64,000 nt of DNA from Amphibalanus amphitrite (GCF_019059575.1 NW_024881618.1:62001-126000); one strand, 5' to 3'; numbered from the stretch's first letter, positions 1 to 11,310 are shown. Numbers and translations: made by a program. Notes: generated by a model from the sequence alone, not told the origin.

Positions 1-1719
1 TTGACTACTCAAGGGCACAACTTGACCGAATTCATGCCAGCTGCCGACGTCATAGGTGAGCGAGATTGACAAGTTACCTTGCCTGGGCGGAATTGCCATG
101 CGGAGCGGACGAAGTGGAGTTAACGAAGTTGTGAGTTTCCAGGGGCGGATTCTTGGGTCTCCATAGCGGACTGAACTAAATCCAGCGGAGGTGTTCGGAG
201 GATTCAACCGGTGGATTCAATGGAGCTTATTGCGGGCGGCTGGCAGGCGGGTTATCTGGGCAGCCCCGGCAGAATTTAAATGGTAAAATCCGCGGGGGCT
301 ATCCGTATTCGCTCTGTGATCCGTGTGAAATGGTCCGCCAGAATGTAAACGGATCGGGAGACGGAGTGGAAATAGGGAGAGGGAGATAGAGGAAAGGAAC
401 GAAGGAGGGAATAGGTAGAAAGGGAAAGGATATAAATACAAAAGAGTGAGGAAATGGAAATTTGGCTGTTGTGAAGACTAACCAGGGAAGGAAGAAAAAC
501 TTTGCTTATGAACTGAAGTAATGATCATTGAATTAAAAGAGGCAAAACCGAACAGACCTGAAAAGTTGGCGAACCGAATACCAGGATTAGGAACATGAAT
601 TGTGAACTACGCTACGTAGATCCAAACATTATAAAAATACTAATAATGAAGTATGTGTATCAGTTATTTTTGTTTGATCGCATCACCGAAACCCTTCCTC
701 AGGGTTTCTCAAAACTCCAGCTAGTCGGATCCAGACATATCATCCAAAGTTGATAATTTCTCTAGTTCGTGTCATGGGGCATTCCGCGGTCGGCACTCGA
801 CTACGAACGTTACATTCAGCCTCGCCGACCGACCGGCCGTAATTTGTGACTGGCACCGGAGCGGTCCGTAATTTGAGACTGTTCCGCTGGGGTGCTCCGA
901 CTATTATGTTATTGAGGAATTAGCGTGAAATCACCTCGACGCCGCGGCTCGGCCAGTCGGTTTTGCCACCGCACCAGGTGTTTGGAAAGGCCGAACGTCA
1001 ATCCAATAAGCCCGCTATTGGTAGTTCGACAACCGGATGAAAAATAGCCATGCAGTTGGTTAAAATTTCCAGTCTGCATACATTGAAATGGGAATTATAA
1101 TGAAATCATTAAATAACTTAACTTCTCTACATACCTACTGTAAAAAAAAAAAATAATCGATATGCTCTTGCCACCCGAAACTGTACCTAACTACCCTAAA
1201 AAAAAAAACACCGAGCAACATAAAGTATTATTGCAAAATAAAAGCACAGAGACCGGCGCATCTATGCACTGTCTTGGACTGGGAGCGCAGCCGAACCAGG
1301 GGTAGATCTTATCTGCGATTTATCACCGACAGTCGTCTGCTCTCACGGCCGTTTGAATTAGGATATCACGCTGTCATCCTAAATTTCCCAGCTTCAAACA
1401 CCTCCTCAGAGTCTTAACCAGCGCCCGAAGAACAAAGGCCGGAGAACTGGTGACCAGCTTTGCTCCTCTGTGGCGACCTAGCCGCGGTGGCTATTGATTG
1501 GGTATACTTGGAGGTCACCTGCCACCCTATACCCTTAGACGTCACTGAGCTCAGTATCAATCACCGCTCCTTGAACTCTGACTCGACACGGGAAACCCCC
1601 TTCACCTCCGACCCACGCATTCCGCGGAGACTGACCGGCACCCAACAGCGTGGATGGACAGAGCGGGGGCCGGGTGCCGGCCCGATCACACCTGGTCAAG
1701 CAGTGGGCACCTCATCCGG
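1..1719. other. Ddr intron sequence, no exon recognised
   Basis: This stretch lies downstream of the last visible Ddr exon in gene sense and should be intron. I found no segment resembling the membrane-proximal, transmembrane or kinase parts of a DDR on the minus strand. There are short poly-A runs near 1141 and 1200. Short open frames here have no recognisable domain. Confidence 0.5.
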
Positions 1720-1985
1720 GACTGACTGACCTGATCTAACTGACCTGACACCGAATCAGCCTGACCTGATTGACCTGACTGACCTGGACTGACCTGACTG
1801 ACCTGGACTGACCTGACTGACCTCACTGACATCACTGACCTCGCTGACCTGAGCGACCTGACTGGCCTCGCTGACCTGAGTGACCTGACTGTCCTAACTG
1901 ACCTGACTGACCTGACTGACCTGACTGACCTGACTGACCTGACTGACCTGACTGACCTGAGCGACCTGACTGACCGACTGACCTG
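1720..1985. repeat. minisatellite of CTGACCTGA-type units beside a splice donor
   Basis: About 250 bases of tandem 9-10 base units with the core CTGACCTGA and variants (CTGACCTGG, GAGCGACCTG, CTGACATCA). Read on the minus strand, the gene's sense strand, the core is CAGGTCAGT, which resembles a 5' splice site. The array starts about 30 bases past the donor of Ddr exon 7 (CAG|GTTAGT at 2015). Confidence 0.9.
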
Positions 1986-2015
1986 AGATCGACTGAGACT
2001 CAGACTCGGACTAAC

Positions 2016-2223
2016 CTGAACTGAAGCGTATCTCGCTGATAAGGATCCAGCGAGCGCTGAAGAACAGCTGGATCTTGACGAAGCGGGCCGCCCGGCCACC
2101 CAGGCTGATGGAGATGTTCCTCGTCTCCCCGTTGGCTCGAACGGCCCTCGGATAGAACACCACCGGAGACCACTGGTACAGCTTGCCGCCGTCCGAGAAA
2201 AACACTCGGACCAGCGAGAAAAT
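2016..2223 (-). CDS. Ddr: discoidin domain receptor, exon 7 (second half of discoidin-like domain)
   Basis: This exon continues the membrane-proximal discoidin-like domain. The translation starts IFSLVRVFFSDGG, runs through YQWSPVVFYPR and a RFVKIQLFF strand, and ends in SEIRFSS, the layout of the last strands of this domain in DDR-family receptors. The acceptor is a pyrimidine-rich tract ending CAG before 2223 and the donor is CAG|GTTAGT at 2015. It enters in phase 0 and leaves in phase 1 (208 bases). The following exons (stalk, membrane segment, tyrosine kinase) are not in the window, so the gene is partial on this side. Confidence 0.9.
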
Positions 2224-3653
2224 CTGCGCAGAACAGGACGATACGATACAATGCCCGTGTCCTTACAGTATTCCAGCAACGCTATATAAAGTTTATATGC
2301 TTTTGGCTTATATATTCTTAATCATTTAGTACCGGTTTTTTGTGTTAAGCAAATGTTCGGGATCAAAACACCGTCATGTAAAGCTTGAAGAATATGCATG
2401 CGAATACAAGGAACGCAATGATCCTAAGCATGTGCCGGACTAAAATTCATTGAATATGAAATGTAAGATTTTGCAATCAAATACCTCACGCAGAGTCAAT
2501 GCTTTCAAATTTCAATGATGCAACTACTGATCCTATTTCATCAGACGCTCGATACGTCAGGTGGCTAAAGTTAGCGCCCAACATAGATGATACATTAGAT
2601 GATTATTATAAAACCGTATTGAAATTTGCATTCTACGAATTTCCGCGCAGCCAAGTTCATCAAGTATGCTATAAACTTAGCAAAAGAATGGGCATTCAAC
2701 TGTGGAATCCACCAGCAGCGCATTACGTTATAGCAATGGTTGCAAGCAACATACGCTTGTCAGACTTCCGTGGGCCGCAGCTGGTTCATTTACTGTGGTT
2801 AGCTGCCGACAGACGGTTCGAGTGAACATCGTCCTGTCGTCACTCGCTGCACCAAATGTGTTTGTTCTGCACCAAGGAACGATCTGTAACCTGTTTGACC
2901 TTTCAATGGATTGTCAGTCTTTTGCGTAGGCTTTGCACGAAACGTGAGGCTTAGCGTCATCCATCGGCAATAAAACAGCACTCGTTAATTTTAGTGGAAC
3001 GTCAGCTATGTGCTAGCTGGACGCGAAAGCGCTCCCCTGGCTCCACGGCAGCGATGATAGGTCCTAAGGGGCGACCGGCTACCGACACAAAACCATCGCG
3101 CTGTCATCGCTTTGACACACGGCTTTGGGCGGTGTCAATTCTCCCGATGGCCATTGTCGATGGCAGTGCTGACAGGGGTGTGATGTATGTCGACAGACGC
3201 TATCCACGTATGTCAGGGTATGAACTATGAGTGGTGTGGCAACACAGGCAGGATAAGCGCCACAGTTCACATTACTCAGTAATTGGTATAATTGATCAAA
3301 TATAGTAGACGTAAAACACCGTCAAAAGTACGACATTGATTATTGCAAGCAATCATTCGCTAACGTCATGGTTGGCATGTCGTGGAAGCTTCACTTGTCA
3401 TATGCATTATCAAAATAACTTTGATAAAAGAGCAATGATTTATGGCTATGTAGATCCACGATAAAAACTGTTTAATTTTACTTCAACTTTTTATACCTGT
3501 AATTGAAAGTCACGCCATCAAATAAATAGTAAATAATTTCCCCCTAGTCCAAGGGGGCAGGTGACTAGGCCAGCACCGTGTGCGACTCTGCCTTTGCAAC
3601 TTTCCGAGGAGCCCAACGCTACGACCATTGACAGTTGACACTGGTTGTCTCAC
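2224..3653 (-). other. Ddr intron 6
   Basis: Intron between exons 6 and 7. A plus-strand open frame of 108 codons at 2499-2825 is the longest in it. It shows no recognised domain and no clear splice sites, so I do not call it a gene. No repeat family was recognised. Confidence 0.6.
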
Positions 3654-3787
3654 CTGAATTCCTCGACTGTAGTGCACGTTGGTGAAGAGTGATACTTGTG
3701 AGAAATTTCGTACGGCATCGAATTCGAACGTAATCTCAATTGGATACTGTTGAGATGCGTTGTTCGCCCATCCTACCCATTCGTATC
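3654..3787 (-). CDS. Ddr: discoidin domain receptor, exon 6 (discoidin-like domain)
   Basis: Encodes GYEWVGWANNAS, then IEITFEFDAVRNF and SLFTNVHYSRGIQ, which match the core of the DDR discoidin-like domain (YxxVGWsN, then EFEFD..RNF, then the strand that is QVHCNN in vertebrate DDRs). The acceptor is TGTTTCAG before 3787 and the donor is CAG|GTGAGA at 3653. It enters in phase 1 and leaves in phase 0 (134 bases), so it joins exons 5 and 7 without a break. From memory of the family, a cysteine often present in the QVHCNN strand is tyrosine here. Confidence 0.92.
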
Positions 3788-4422
3788 CTGAAACACAGTT
3801 GGACACGCCGCTAACACATCGACAAAGGTGTAACACTTTGAAAGCTTAACTTGATTACAAGTCCCAGAGTGGGCAACTTCCAAAAAGAAAGATTTCCTTT
3901 ACACTGTCGCGGTTCTATAAGCAAGTCACGCATTGTCACAAATTAAGAGTTCATTGCTCGGAAAGGAGGCCCTTTGCCTTTCAATTCAGTTGGATACAAT
4001 TCAATTATGCCATTACTTCGCGCAATTTAAGTTCCAGAAAATTGAAATGAGAAAAAGAGCATTTATGTAGTCTTGCAATGGCAGTGTTATGACAGGAAAT
4101 CCACACTGACAGATTCTGTGACGTCAAAAAGCGGGTGGAATATTGATCTGCATATCTTTTTAAACTGTTCTCCAACAAATGACTGTGCGATCCCTCAATC
4201 GCGGATTTATATAAGACAGATTGTATGTCTGGGAGTCGACATCATCTCATTTAAATCTCGTCTTTCGTAAGACTTTCAAACAAACAAACGCATCTGCCAG
4301 CTCGCTCAACAGCTAGCACATTTTTTTTTCTAATCGCATATTCCGCGTTTCTAAGCATGACATGCATACAGCTAAGTGGTGTTTTTTTGTATTGCACTGC
4401 ACATGCAGGTTTTCGGACTCAC
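3788..4422 (-). other. Ddr intron 5
   Basis: Intron of about 635 bases with no repeat or open frame of note. Confidence 0.6.
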
Positions 4423-4599
4423 CCTTTCCGTACCCCCGGTCGTCGAGGAAGCTGTCCCCGCCGACCATGCCGTCGCTGAGCTGGCCGAGCCCCCGCGACA
4501 GGAAGCCGCGCCGTACCTCTCCGTCGAACGATAGGTCACCGAGGCTGATCTCCGGAGAGTATGCGTCCCCCTGGCGTACCGAGTAGGCCAGGGGGCCGT
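4423..4599 (-). CDS. Ddr: discoidin domain receptor, exon 5 (linker and start of discoidin-like domain)
   Basis: The translation DGPLAYSVRQGD..., LGDLSFDGE and GLGQLSDGMVGGDSF matches the start of the DDR discoidin-like domain, whose hallmark is the GLGQLaDGvvG segment. The acceptor is CTGCCGCAG before 4599 and the donor is AAAGG|GTGAGT at 4422. Both ends are phase 1 (177 bases, 59 codons). The acceptor and first exon bases are the last unit of an eight-unit minisatellite that continues upstream in gene sense (to 4900), so the true acceptor must be picked from a series of near-copies. Homology continuity and phase support the unit closest to the exon body. Confidence 0.9.
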
Positions 4600-4905
4600 C
4601 TGCGGCAGACGACAGGGGAGCAGTGTCAGGGGACCGTCTGCGGTGGAACGGCAGGGGAGCAGTGTCAGGGGGCCGTCTGCGGTGGAACGGCAGAGGAGCA
4701 GTGTCAGGGGGCCGTCTGCGGTGGAACGGCAGGGGAGCAGTGTCAGGGGGCCGTCTGCGGCAGGGGGTAGAGGGGGAAGTGTCAGGGGGCCGTCTGCGGC
4801 AGGGGGTAGAGGGGGCAGTGTCAGGGGCCGTCTGCGGTGGAACGGCAGGGGAGCAGTGTCAGGGGGCCGTCTGCGGCAGGCGGCAGGGGCAGTGTCAGGC
4901 GCCTG
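4592..4905. repeat. 38-39 bp minisatellite that copies the exon 5 splice acceptor
   Basis: Eight units. The shared CCGTCTGCGG motif starts at 4596, 4634, 4673, 4712, 4751, 4790, 4828 and 4867, giving spacings of 38, 39, 39, 39, 39, 38 and 39. On the minus strand each unit reads pyrimidine tract, then CCGCAG|ACGG, the same acceptor used by Ddr exon 5. The unit nearest the exon is the functional one. The 38-base first spacing means that use of the next acceptor would shift the reading frame. Confidence 0.93.
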
Positions 4906-5067
4906 ATGTGTTAAAGATGCCAGGAATATGTAAACACTGCAATCTGTAGATGCACGAACTTGAGAAGGACGCAGCTCTTACTCGTAGTTATACTCGGGCG
5001 CGCAGCATGCATCCAAATTTTAGCATGATGAGTGCGTTTATACAATGTCTTCGATGAAACATTTTTT

Positions 5068-6703
5068 AAAGTGACCATCCCACCTTCACATAAGTTTTGA
5101 GTTGAGATAGCCAAATTGGTGGCCATGGCCTGAAAATACCGGTTTGGGCACTCACAACATCGGGAAATGTTTTAATACCTGATACCTGATACCTGATTAA
5201 TGGGATCGGATGAGGCACTAGGATGGCCTGGTAGATCCGTCTAATCGAGCTCGGGACGCGTCAACAAACTTGATCTATTGGCTTGCTTGATACTGGAGTT
5301 CTCTCCAGTGCTTGTCAAGCCGGTTTTTGTAGCTGTTGGTTGACGGTGCGCAGACAACATCTTCAGGGAGGCCGTTCCAATCAGTCACTACCCGGGCTGA
5401 AAGGTGCTGGCGCCTGACTCGGTTGGTTGCAGGCTTCTTGGCGATCTTCAATCTGTGGCCGCGAGTACGCGTTGTGAGTGCAAGCGTGAAGAAGTCGTCC
5501 TTGTTCAAGTCGCAGCGACCGTGGATGATGTTGTAGGTCGTAATCATATCGCCGCGACGGCGCCGGTGTTGCAGGGACGGAAGGTTCAGTCTTCTCCGCC
5601 TTTCCTCATACGGGAGGTGACGGAGCTCGGGGACAAGGCGAGTCGCTCTCCTTTGTACTCTCTCGACCTGTCGCCTGTCCGCAGCATTGAATGGGCCCCA
5701 TATCTGATTACAATACTCCAAGTGCGGATGGACCAGTGATTTGTAGAGTACGGGAAGCGTCTTTCTGTCGATGTGCACGAAGCTGTGCTTGATTAGTCCA
5801 AGCATTCGGTGGCCCTTACCGATGGCAGCTGCTGCTTGTTCCCTGAACTTCAGCCGTTGATCCACGAGAACGCCCAGGTCCTTCTAGATTTCTACCGCCT
5901 CCAGGGGTGTGCGTGCGATGGAGTATTCAGCCCGCGCATTACGACTGCCTAGGTGCAAGACCGTGCATTTCGTTGGGTTAAAAGGGAGTCTCCATCTGCG
6001 GGACCAGGCCGCCAGGGCATCCATGTCATTCTGCAGTCTTGTGCGGCTTTGTTCAGTGCTAGCTTCAACGTAAACCTTCGTGTCGTCAGCGAAAAGCCTG
6101 CAATCACTGGTAACAGCTCGAGGCAGATCGTTCACGAAGATGATGAATAGCACCGGTCCCAGGACCGTTCCCTGCGGGATGCCGCTGCCAACATCAGTCC
6201 AGCCGGAGAAGCTCCCATTCACCACAACTCTGTCTTCTTCCCATCAAAAAAGAACGGAGCCAGTCGAGGAGGCCGCCTTGGACGCCCATGTCGTGGAGCT
6301 TTTGAATAAGCCGGAGGTGAGGGACCGAATCGGAGATATGGAATTTCAAACTTGCAGTTTTCGGATTCTAAGGGGCTAATGCATTGGAATGCCCCCTTAG
6401 AATTTGTGACGTCAGCGGAGATCTAACGATTTTTAAATCTTTTACTAAAACGTTTGGCAGCACGCGGTGGTATATGCTGCTTTGCGCGCAACAAATGACG
6501 CACTTTCAAATAAAGTCGCTAGGAACAGCGGAGATCCCAAAAAGTAAACAAAAGTAAAAGTCTCCAGATCTTGAGAACCGGTTAATATTTTTCGATGAAA
6601 TTTGGTAGATATTCGTTTTCGCTCTTTCTGAACCGAGTGACATTAGGTTCAGACTACTTTCATGCCAATTCATTAACTTTTTTTAAGGTGGGAGGGTCCC
6701 TTT
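5068..6703. mobile_element. MITE with AAAGGGAC-type inverted ends, split by a LINE fragment
   Basis: The left end (5068-5086) and right end (6685-6703) are imperfect inverted repeats related to AAAGGGACTATCCCACCTT. After the left end comes the same GAGTTGAGATAGCCAA segment seen in the uninterrupted copy at 38102-38602. The element would be about 0.5 kb without the LINE inserted at about 5175-6345. It lies in Ddr intron 4. Confidence 0.7.
5175..6345 (-). pseudogene. 5'-truncated non-LTR retrotransposon (CR1/L2-like reverse transcriptase fragment)
   Basis: The minus-strand frames encode the C-terminal part of a LINE reverse transcriptase. A PQGTVLGPVLF block is followed by the catalytic motif FADD (codons at 6093-6082) and a long C-terminal part with HPHLEYCNQIWGP and RRRGDMI segments typical of CR1/L2/Jockey-like elements. 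The copy is dead: an in-frame TAG at 5884-5886 splits it, a frameshift near 6230 separates the upstream segment, and the 5' part with the endonuclease is missing. The 3' end carries short repeats of the heptamer ATCAGGT (5175-5197, minus strand), as CR1-type tails often do. No element-encoded promoter is visible. The exact clade is uncertain. Confidence 0.85.
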
Positions 6704-8328
6704 AAAGTAAGTACACGTAATGAGTCCCAGACGGCCACGTAGCCACCACAAACTGTCCCTTCCGTGTCGGTCTCTGCCCCTGTGTCGCTCTCTGTCTCAG
6801 TATCTGTGTTCCACTGCCGTTCCGCTGCGGCCCCCGTCTCTCCCTGAAGCTGTGCTCCATCGCTGTTCCTCAGTGGTTCCGTTCCACTGCACAGTTCCAA
6901 GTCTCCCTGTCTCTCTGTATCTGTGCTCCACCACTGCTCCACTGCTGCGGCCGCAGTCTCTCTCTGTGTCTGGTGGTCGATGGCCCTCTGAGGCTCGGCA
7001 GCCTCGTTACCGGTACGACCCATCCGGGCGATGGCTGCCGATCGTTCGCCGGCACCGCCGCACCATGAGAGGAGCGCCGCGCCGCGCCCATCCCCGTCAG
7101 ATTTCACAGGCCACCGGCCAGGTGCCATCAGCCGGAGAACGGCGCAGGTCACTGACTTGGCGCCCTAATAATTACCGGGAACGGCCGAAGGAAATGAAAT
7201 TCACAGTCGCAGACGGCGGCTACCAATTACCTGATGGCGGCCGCGCTCCACGGCCCTAAATGGCGCCGCGGCCGGCCAGCGACGACCGCCGGAATTCGCA
7301 GCTAAATCCCGGGGGAGTGCAGCTAACCGCGCTCCAGTGTCTCCACGTATGCTAAACATTACATCGTCTGTATTGACGTGCGTAATGTGGGTACATGCAA
7401 GAGTAAAAAAATAATTGATAAGCAATTCTCATATAAGAAACCACTTAGGTATGCCGTATTGTGCATTGTAGTAGTTGTATAGATATTATAACGGACCCAC
7501 AGATGATTATAGCGTTTTCATGAAGGATTCTGGCAAAATGTTAAATGTACCAAACTTGACCAAAGCTAGCAAACTCTATTTTACAGCAAGTATCTTCATG
7601 TAAATTCATGTCAATCCCTTCATCGAGTAAAATGTGTGATAATTTGATAAATAAGGTACCTATAAAATCAACTAATAACAACCTAAGCTGAAAACTACTA
7701 AGAATCGAGTATCAACTACGAATCTTATTTGACCAAATCTCCTTAAATGTGACCCAATGTGCCGTCGTGGAAACGGCTAATATTTTTATGTTTTCGAACT
7801 GCAAAATGATAATGTTGTCATCATTCCATTACTGGTGATTCAAATGTGTTTCTGCTCGGCGGTAACTATTGTACTCTTTCTTACACAAGTCTACGGATAG
7901 CTTTAAGAAATTGGTATGCATTCAAGACGATGACAAGCAACTACCTAATATGTTTGTGGGAACTTGTGTTCAAATCAGATGCAAACTAATATGAAAACCA
8001 CACGGGAAAGAAGATAATGGCACCATTTGTTGCGTCTTGATCGCCTGCTCCTGCCCATCGGATCCAGACAAACGTGGGAAAAGTGCGACGAGCCTATGCC
8101 ATTTACCTGCGCCATGGATCATGCACGTCCCATTCATCACCATTTTGCCATGGAACGCTCCACCCCTATCGTGACCCGGTCGTGAAAGGTGGGCAATGCC
8201 ATAAACACTAATGGGAGTACCGTCGGACAGGAAAGCATGCTTGGCATTGGGAACGCACGCGCTTTTTCCGTGTTTGCTCGTCATATGGGCATTATGCAAG
8301 AAAAACAGCGACGCAATGTGTCGTAAGT
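6704..8328 (-). other. Ddr intron 4 spacer
   Basis: GC-rich, CpG-rich stretch at about 6720-7340 with several long but overlapping open frames on both strands and no recognised domain. From 7340 onward it is AT-richer and plain. I see no supported gene here. Confidence 0.5.
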
Positions 8329-8338
8329 GTGATGATTG

Positions 8339-8527
<189 letters not shown>

Positions 8528-8610
8528 CAACAAAAAACCGGCAGCTCTCACCATTTCTGCGGCAGCCGAGCAGCCCTCACCATTTCTCCAGCATCTCTCA
8601 CCTTTTCTGC

Positions 8611-8749
8611 GGCAGCCGAGCAGCTCGACGCGCAGGCAGACGGTGCGCGAGTACTCGCTGTAGGGCAGGAACCGCACCCGGGAGGACACCATGGGGGGCA
8701 CCAGCGCGTTCTCCTTGACGTCCACCACGTTCGTGTTGCCGGGCAGGAT
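8611..8749 (-). CDS. Ddr: discoidin domain receptor, exon 4 (end of discoidin domain)
   Basis: Encodes ILPGNTNVVDVKENALVPP, then SSRVRFLPYSEYSRTVCLR and VELLGC, the C-terminal strands of an F5/8 type C (discoidin) domain in the DDR version. It supplies two of the four conserved domain cysteines (TVC and LGC). The acceptor is TGTCACCGCCAG before 8749 and the donor is AAAAG|GTGAGA at 8610. It enters in phase 0 and leaves in phase 1 (139 bases). Confidence 0.95.
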
Positions 8750-10201
8750 CTGGCGGTGACAGCAGGGGACGTCACGCAGGCTGTCGGGAGTGGCGGTCTT
8801 TTGCTAGAATTCATTCTGTCTAGTTGTCTCTTGGTATCATCTCAAATGAAAATCGGTCGTCAAATTTAGCAACTCTTTACACAAACCCAGTGTTTGTTGA
8901 ATCATAATTGCAATTCCGCCACCCGGTGATAAAATGCAATTGCAGTAGTATATTTGAGATTGAGTTTTTATGAGCTCAGAATCAAACTACATGCCTACCT
9001 ATCTAACCACATGTCACATTACACAATACACACATAGACCTTCTAGTGATGGTAGTACATACAGCTCCTGTCACGTTTCCATGTCAGGCGAAAAGGTTAA
9101 CTTTGTGAATGGTTATTTCGGCGGAGTAACAGATGTCGGCTGGCCTGTTTTGTCGATCGTTGCCGTCTGGACTGACTCTCCCCTCACCCTCCTTCCCTTC
9201 CACCTGCACTACATTCCACAGTCGGCAGCTCTGGCCGCTAGGGAACAGAGCCAATTAACGCCGTACCGTGGGCAGTGTGTGGGTGGATCTCGAGGGTCCG
9301 GGGACGTACGCGGTGACGCCTCTCTCGGGGTCAATGGATCGTGTTACCTAGCCGTCCAGGCACAGAAACGCGGACTGAGAGGCTGGGCTCGCGTTACAAA
9401 TGACGGAAAGGGTGGCTGTTACCAAGGCGCTGCCGGTTACATAATAAGAGCACAGTATGCATTTTCTGCCGTAATTGCTTACGCCAGGTGTATAACTCAA
9501 CATACATTTGTCACAAGAACACAGTGAAGGCACATAAAGCTTCCTAAAACTGTTTTGCTTGTGTATGGCGGTAAATTATGCTGCCTGTCTAGACTGGGAC
9601 GAACTCGTGTCGCATGTTCCTCCACAGCAATAGTCAGTCTATGAACAATGTACATCATCATTGTGAGGAAGTTGGACGAACTTTGCAGGCCCGCTGGCGG
9701 CTTACAGCTGGTACCCGCCCACTGTGTTCATTTGACCAGCCGGTGCGGTCTCTTCAGGATCGATAGTCATTCACTACAGTAATGTGGACACATGTGACCG
9801 TCCGACTGAAAAGGCGCTGCGCTCGTGGTTCCTGTCCGGTTGTAAAGAAACATTGATTTTGGGCCACGGGTCATAAATAACCTGCGTATGTCACAGCGCC
9901 GGGTACACAGAGGTAACAGAAAATGTTAGTCTTCACTGGAGCTAACTGTGTGACCTTTTTCGCCTAATTCACTCTCCCTTAGTTGTGACCTCCTTATCTT
10001 ATAACCTGCTAATGCACCATTTTCTGTTTCTTTTATAAACCCCTGTGACCTCTGTGGCCTTCTCCTGTCACCTCCCCTGTGACTTGTGACCTCCTGTGAC
10101 CTCTGTGACCTCCTCCTGCGACCGCCTGTGATCTGCTCCTGCGAGCTATGTGACCTGTGTCCGCCTGGACTGTAACCTCAGTGCCCTGCCCGGGGACTAA
10201 C
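8750..10201 (-). other. Ddr intron 3, with a small TGTGACCTC repeat
   Basis: Mostly plain intron. At about 10035-10160 there is an imperfect array of CTGTGACCTC-type units. A 185-codon plus-strand open frame at 8970-9527 has no recognised domain and is not called. Confidence 0.55.
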
Positions 10202-10430
10202 CGTGGAGCCGTCCCACAGGGAGTAGTTTCTCCATCCGACGCCCTGTCGCCAGTACTGAAGAGTGAACGTCCGGGTGTGCTCGACGCCCTGGCCGCGGCC
10301 GTAGCGGCCCTGGGTGAGCACGGCGGTGACGACGTGCTCCGACGGCAGCGCCACCTCGAGGAACTCGCGCGAACTGCGCGACACGGGGTGCAGCGGGCAC
10401 CAGGCGCCCGCCGCCCGCTCCACGCTCACC
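10202..10430 (-). CDS. Ddr: discoidin domain receptor, exon 3 (core of discoidin domain)
   Basis: Encodes VSVERAAGAWCPLHP, then REFLEVALPSEHVVTAVLTQ, then GRYGRGQGVEHTRTFTLQY and WRNYSLWDGST. The GAWCP motif, the LEVdL strand and the TQGR...GxGxE loop are diagnostic of the DDR discoidin domain. In vertebrate DDRs, residues of the TQGR and GxE loop contribute to collagen binding. The acceptor CCTCCCCCAG precedes 10430 and the donor is ACG|GTTAGT at 10201. It enters in phase 2 and leaves in phase 0 (229 bases). The donor choice is supported by an in-frame stop about 7 codons further on and by the fit to exon 4. Confidence 0.95.
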
Positions 10431-10595
10431 CTGGGGGAGGACAGCGTCAGGTGAGCACACTGGGGACGCTGAACACTGCGCACTAATAACTAAATCATAA
10501 ATTACATCAGAGCTAATTGCAGCTCGTTACACTTCCCGCACGAAATAGATATCAATGTTTTCATCTTTGAAGAAAGCATTGGTCAGTTTCTCTCC

Positions 10596-10624
10596 TATCT
10601 CTCTTCCCTCTCTCTCTCACTCTT

Positions 10625-10688
<64 letters not shown>

Positions 10689-10697
10689 TCTCTCTCC
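10596..10697. repeat. (CT)n microsatellite beside exon 2
   Basis: CT dinucleotide array with a few interruptions. In gene sense it is a GA tract starting about 13 bases after the donor of Ddr exon 2. Confidence 0.97.
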
Positions 10698-10710
10698 CTG
10701 CTGTGCCCAC

Positions 10711-10816
10711 CTGCCATTCTGCGGTCCAGTGTTATTCTCGTCGTAGCTGGAGGAGGCCGTCATGGCGTCGTCCTTAATTTGACCGGACGTGACCCCCAAC
10801 GGAAGCCGACATGCTC
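10711..10816 (-). CDS. Ddr: discoidin domain receptor, exon 2 (start of discoidin domain)
   Basis: Joined to exon 1 in phase 1, it encodes ACRLPLGVTSGQIKDDAMTA and then SSSYDENNTGPQNGR, the N-terminal strand and first loop of a DDR discoidin domain (C..LGmxxGxIxDxxiTASSsy pattern), including the first conserved cysteine. The acceptor TTTTTTACAG precedes 10816 and the donor is GGCAG|GTGGGC at 10710. It leaves in phase 2 (106 bases). Confidence 0.93.
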
Positions 10817-11152
10817 CTGTAAAAAACGTTCATTGTTAGTACAACAGCTCATGACAAAACATTCAGGTGCTTTCTAAACATTATGATAATTAGCGTTTAT
10901 AATGCATACCATGCATATTGCATACCCCAGCCCCTTTATTCCCCGTAAAATAACAGATTGTTTGTGTCTGTTGTTATGAAAGTGGACTTACTGCGTGGTG
11001 GAATACATGCCTGGTGTTCTATGTAGATGGTTGATAATGTGAGTAAGAGAAGCCTACTCACACTGTTCCTTGAATAGATGCTTTCCGTGAATAGCTGCAA
11101 CGGAGTAAGGAATTTCGTTTGTGGGAAAAGGTCATCCTTGCAGCATGTGATG

Positions 11153-11310
11153 CAGTGGCGGATCCAGGGGGGCAAAATGGGCATTTTCCCCCCCCCGAAC
11201 GGCATAATTTTTTTAACATTACGCCTATGGACGATGCATGGAAAGAATCGATAAATTGTTATGGTTTGCCCCCCCCCCCCAAAAAAAACTCAGAGCTGGA
11301 TCCGCCTCTG
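11153..11310. mobile_element. 158 bp MITE with GGCGGATCCAG inverted ends
   Basis: Terminal inverted repeats of 15 bases (CAGTGGCGGATCCAG at 11153-11167 and its near-complement at 11296-11310), with an internal G/C-run pair at 11168-11196 and 11267-11280. A related GCGGATCCAGG segment occurs near 25658. There is no coding capacity. No clear target duplication was found. Confidence 0.65.

Noticed and set aside
2499..2825. 108-codon plus-strand open frame as a possible small gene
   Set aside because: No recognised domain, no codon-bias signal, no splice or promoter context, and it lies in an intron of Ddr on the opposite strand.
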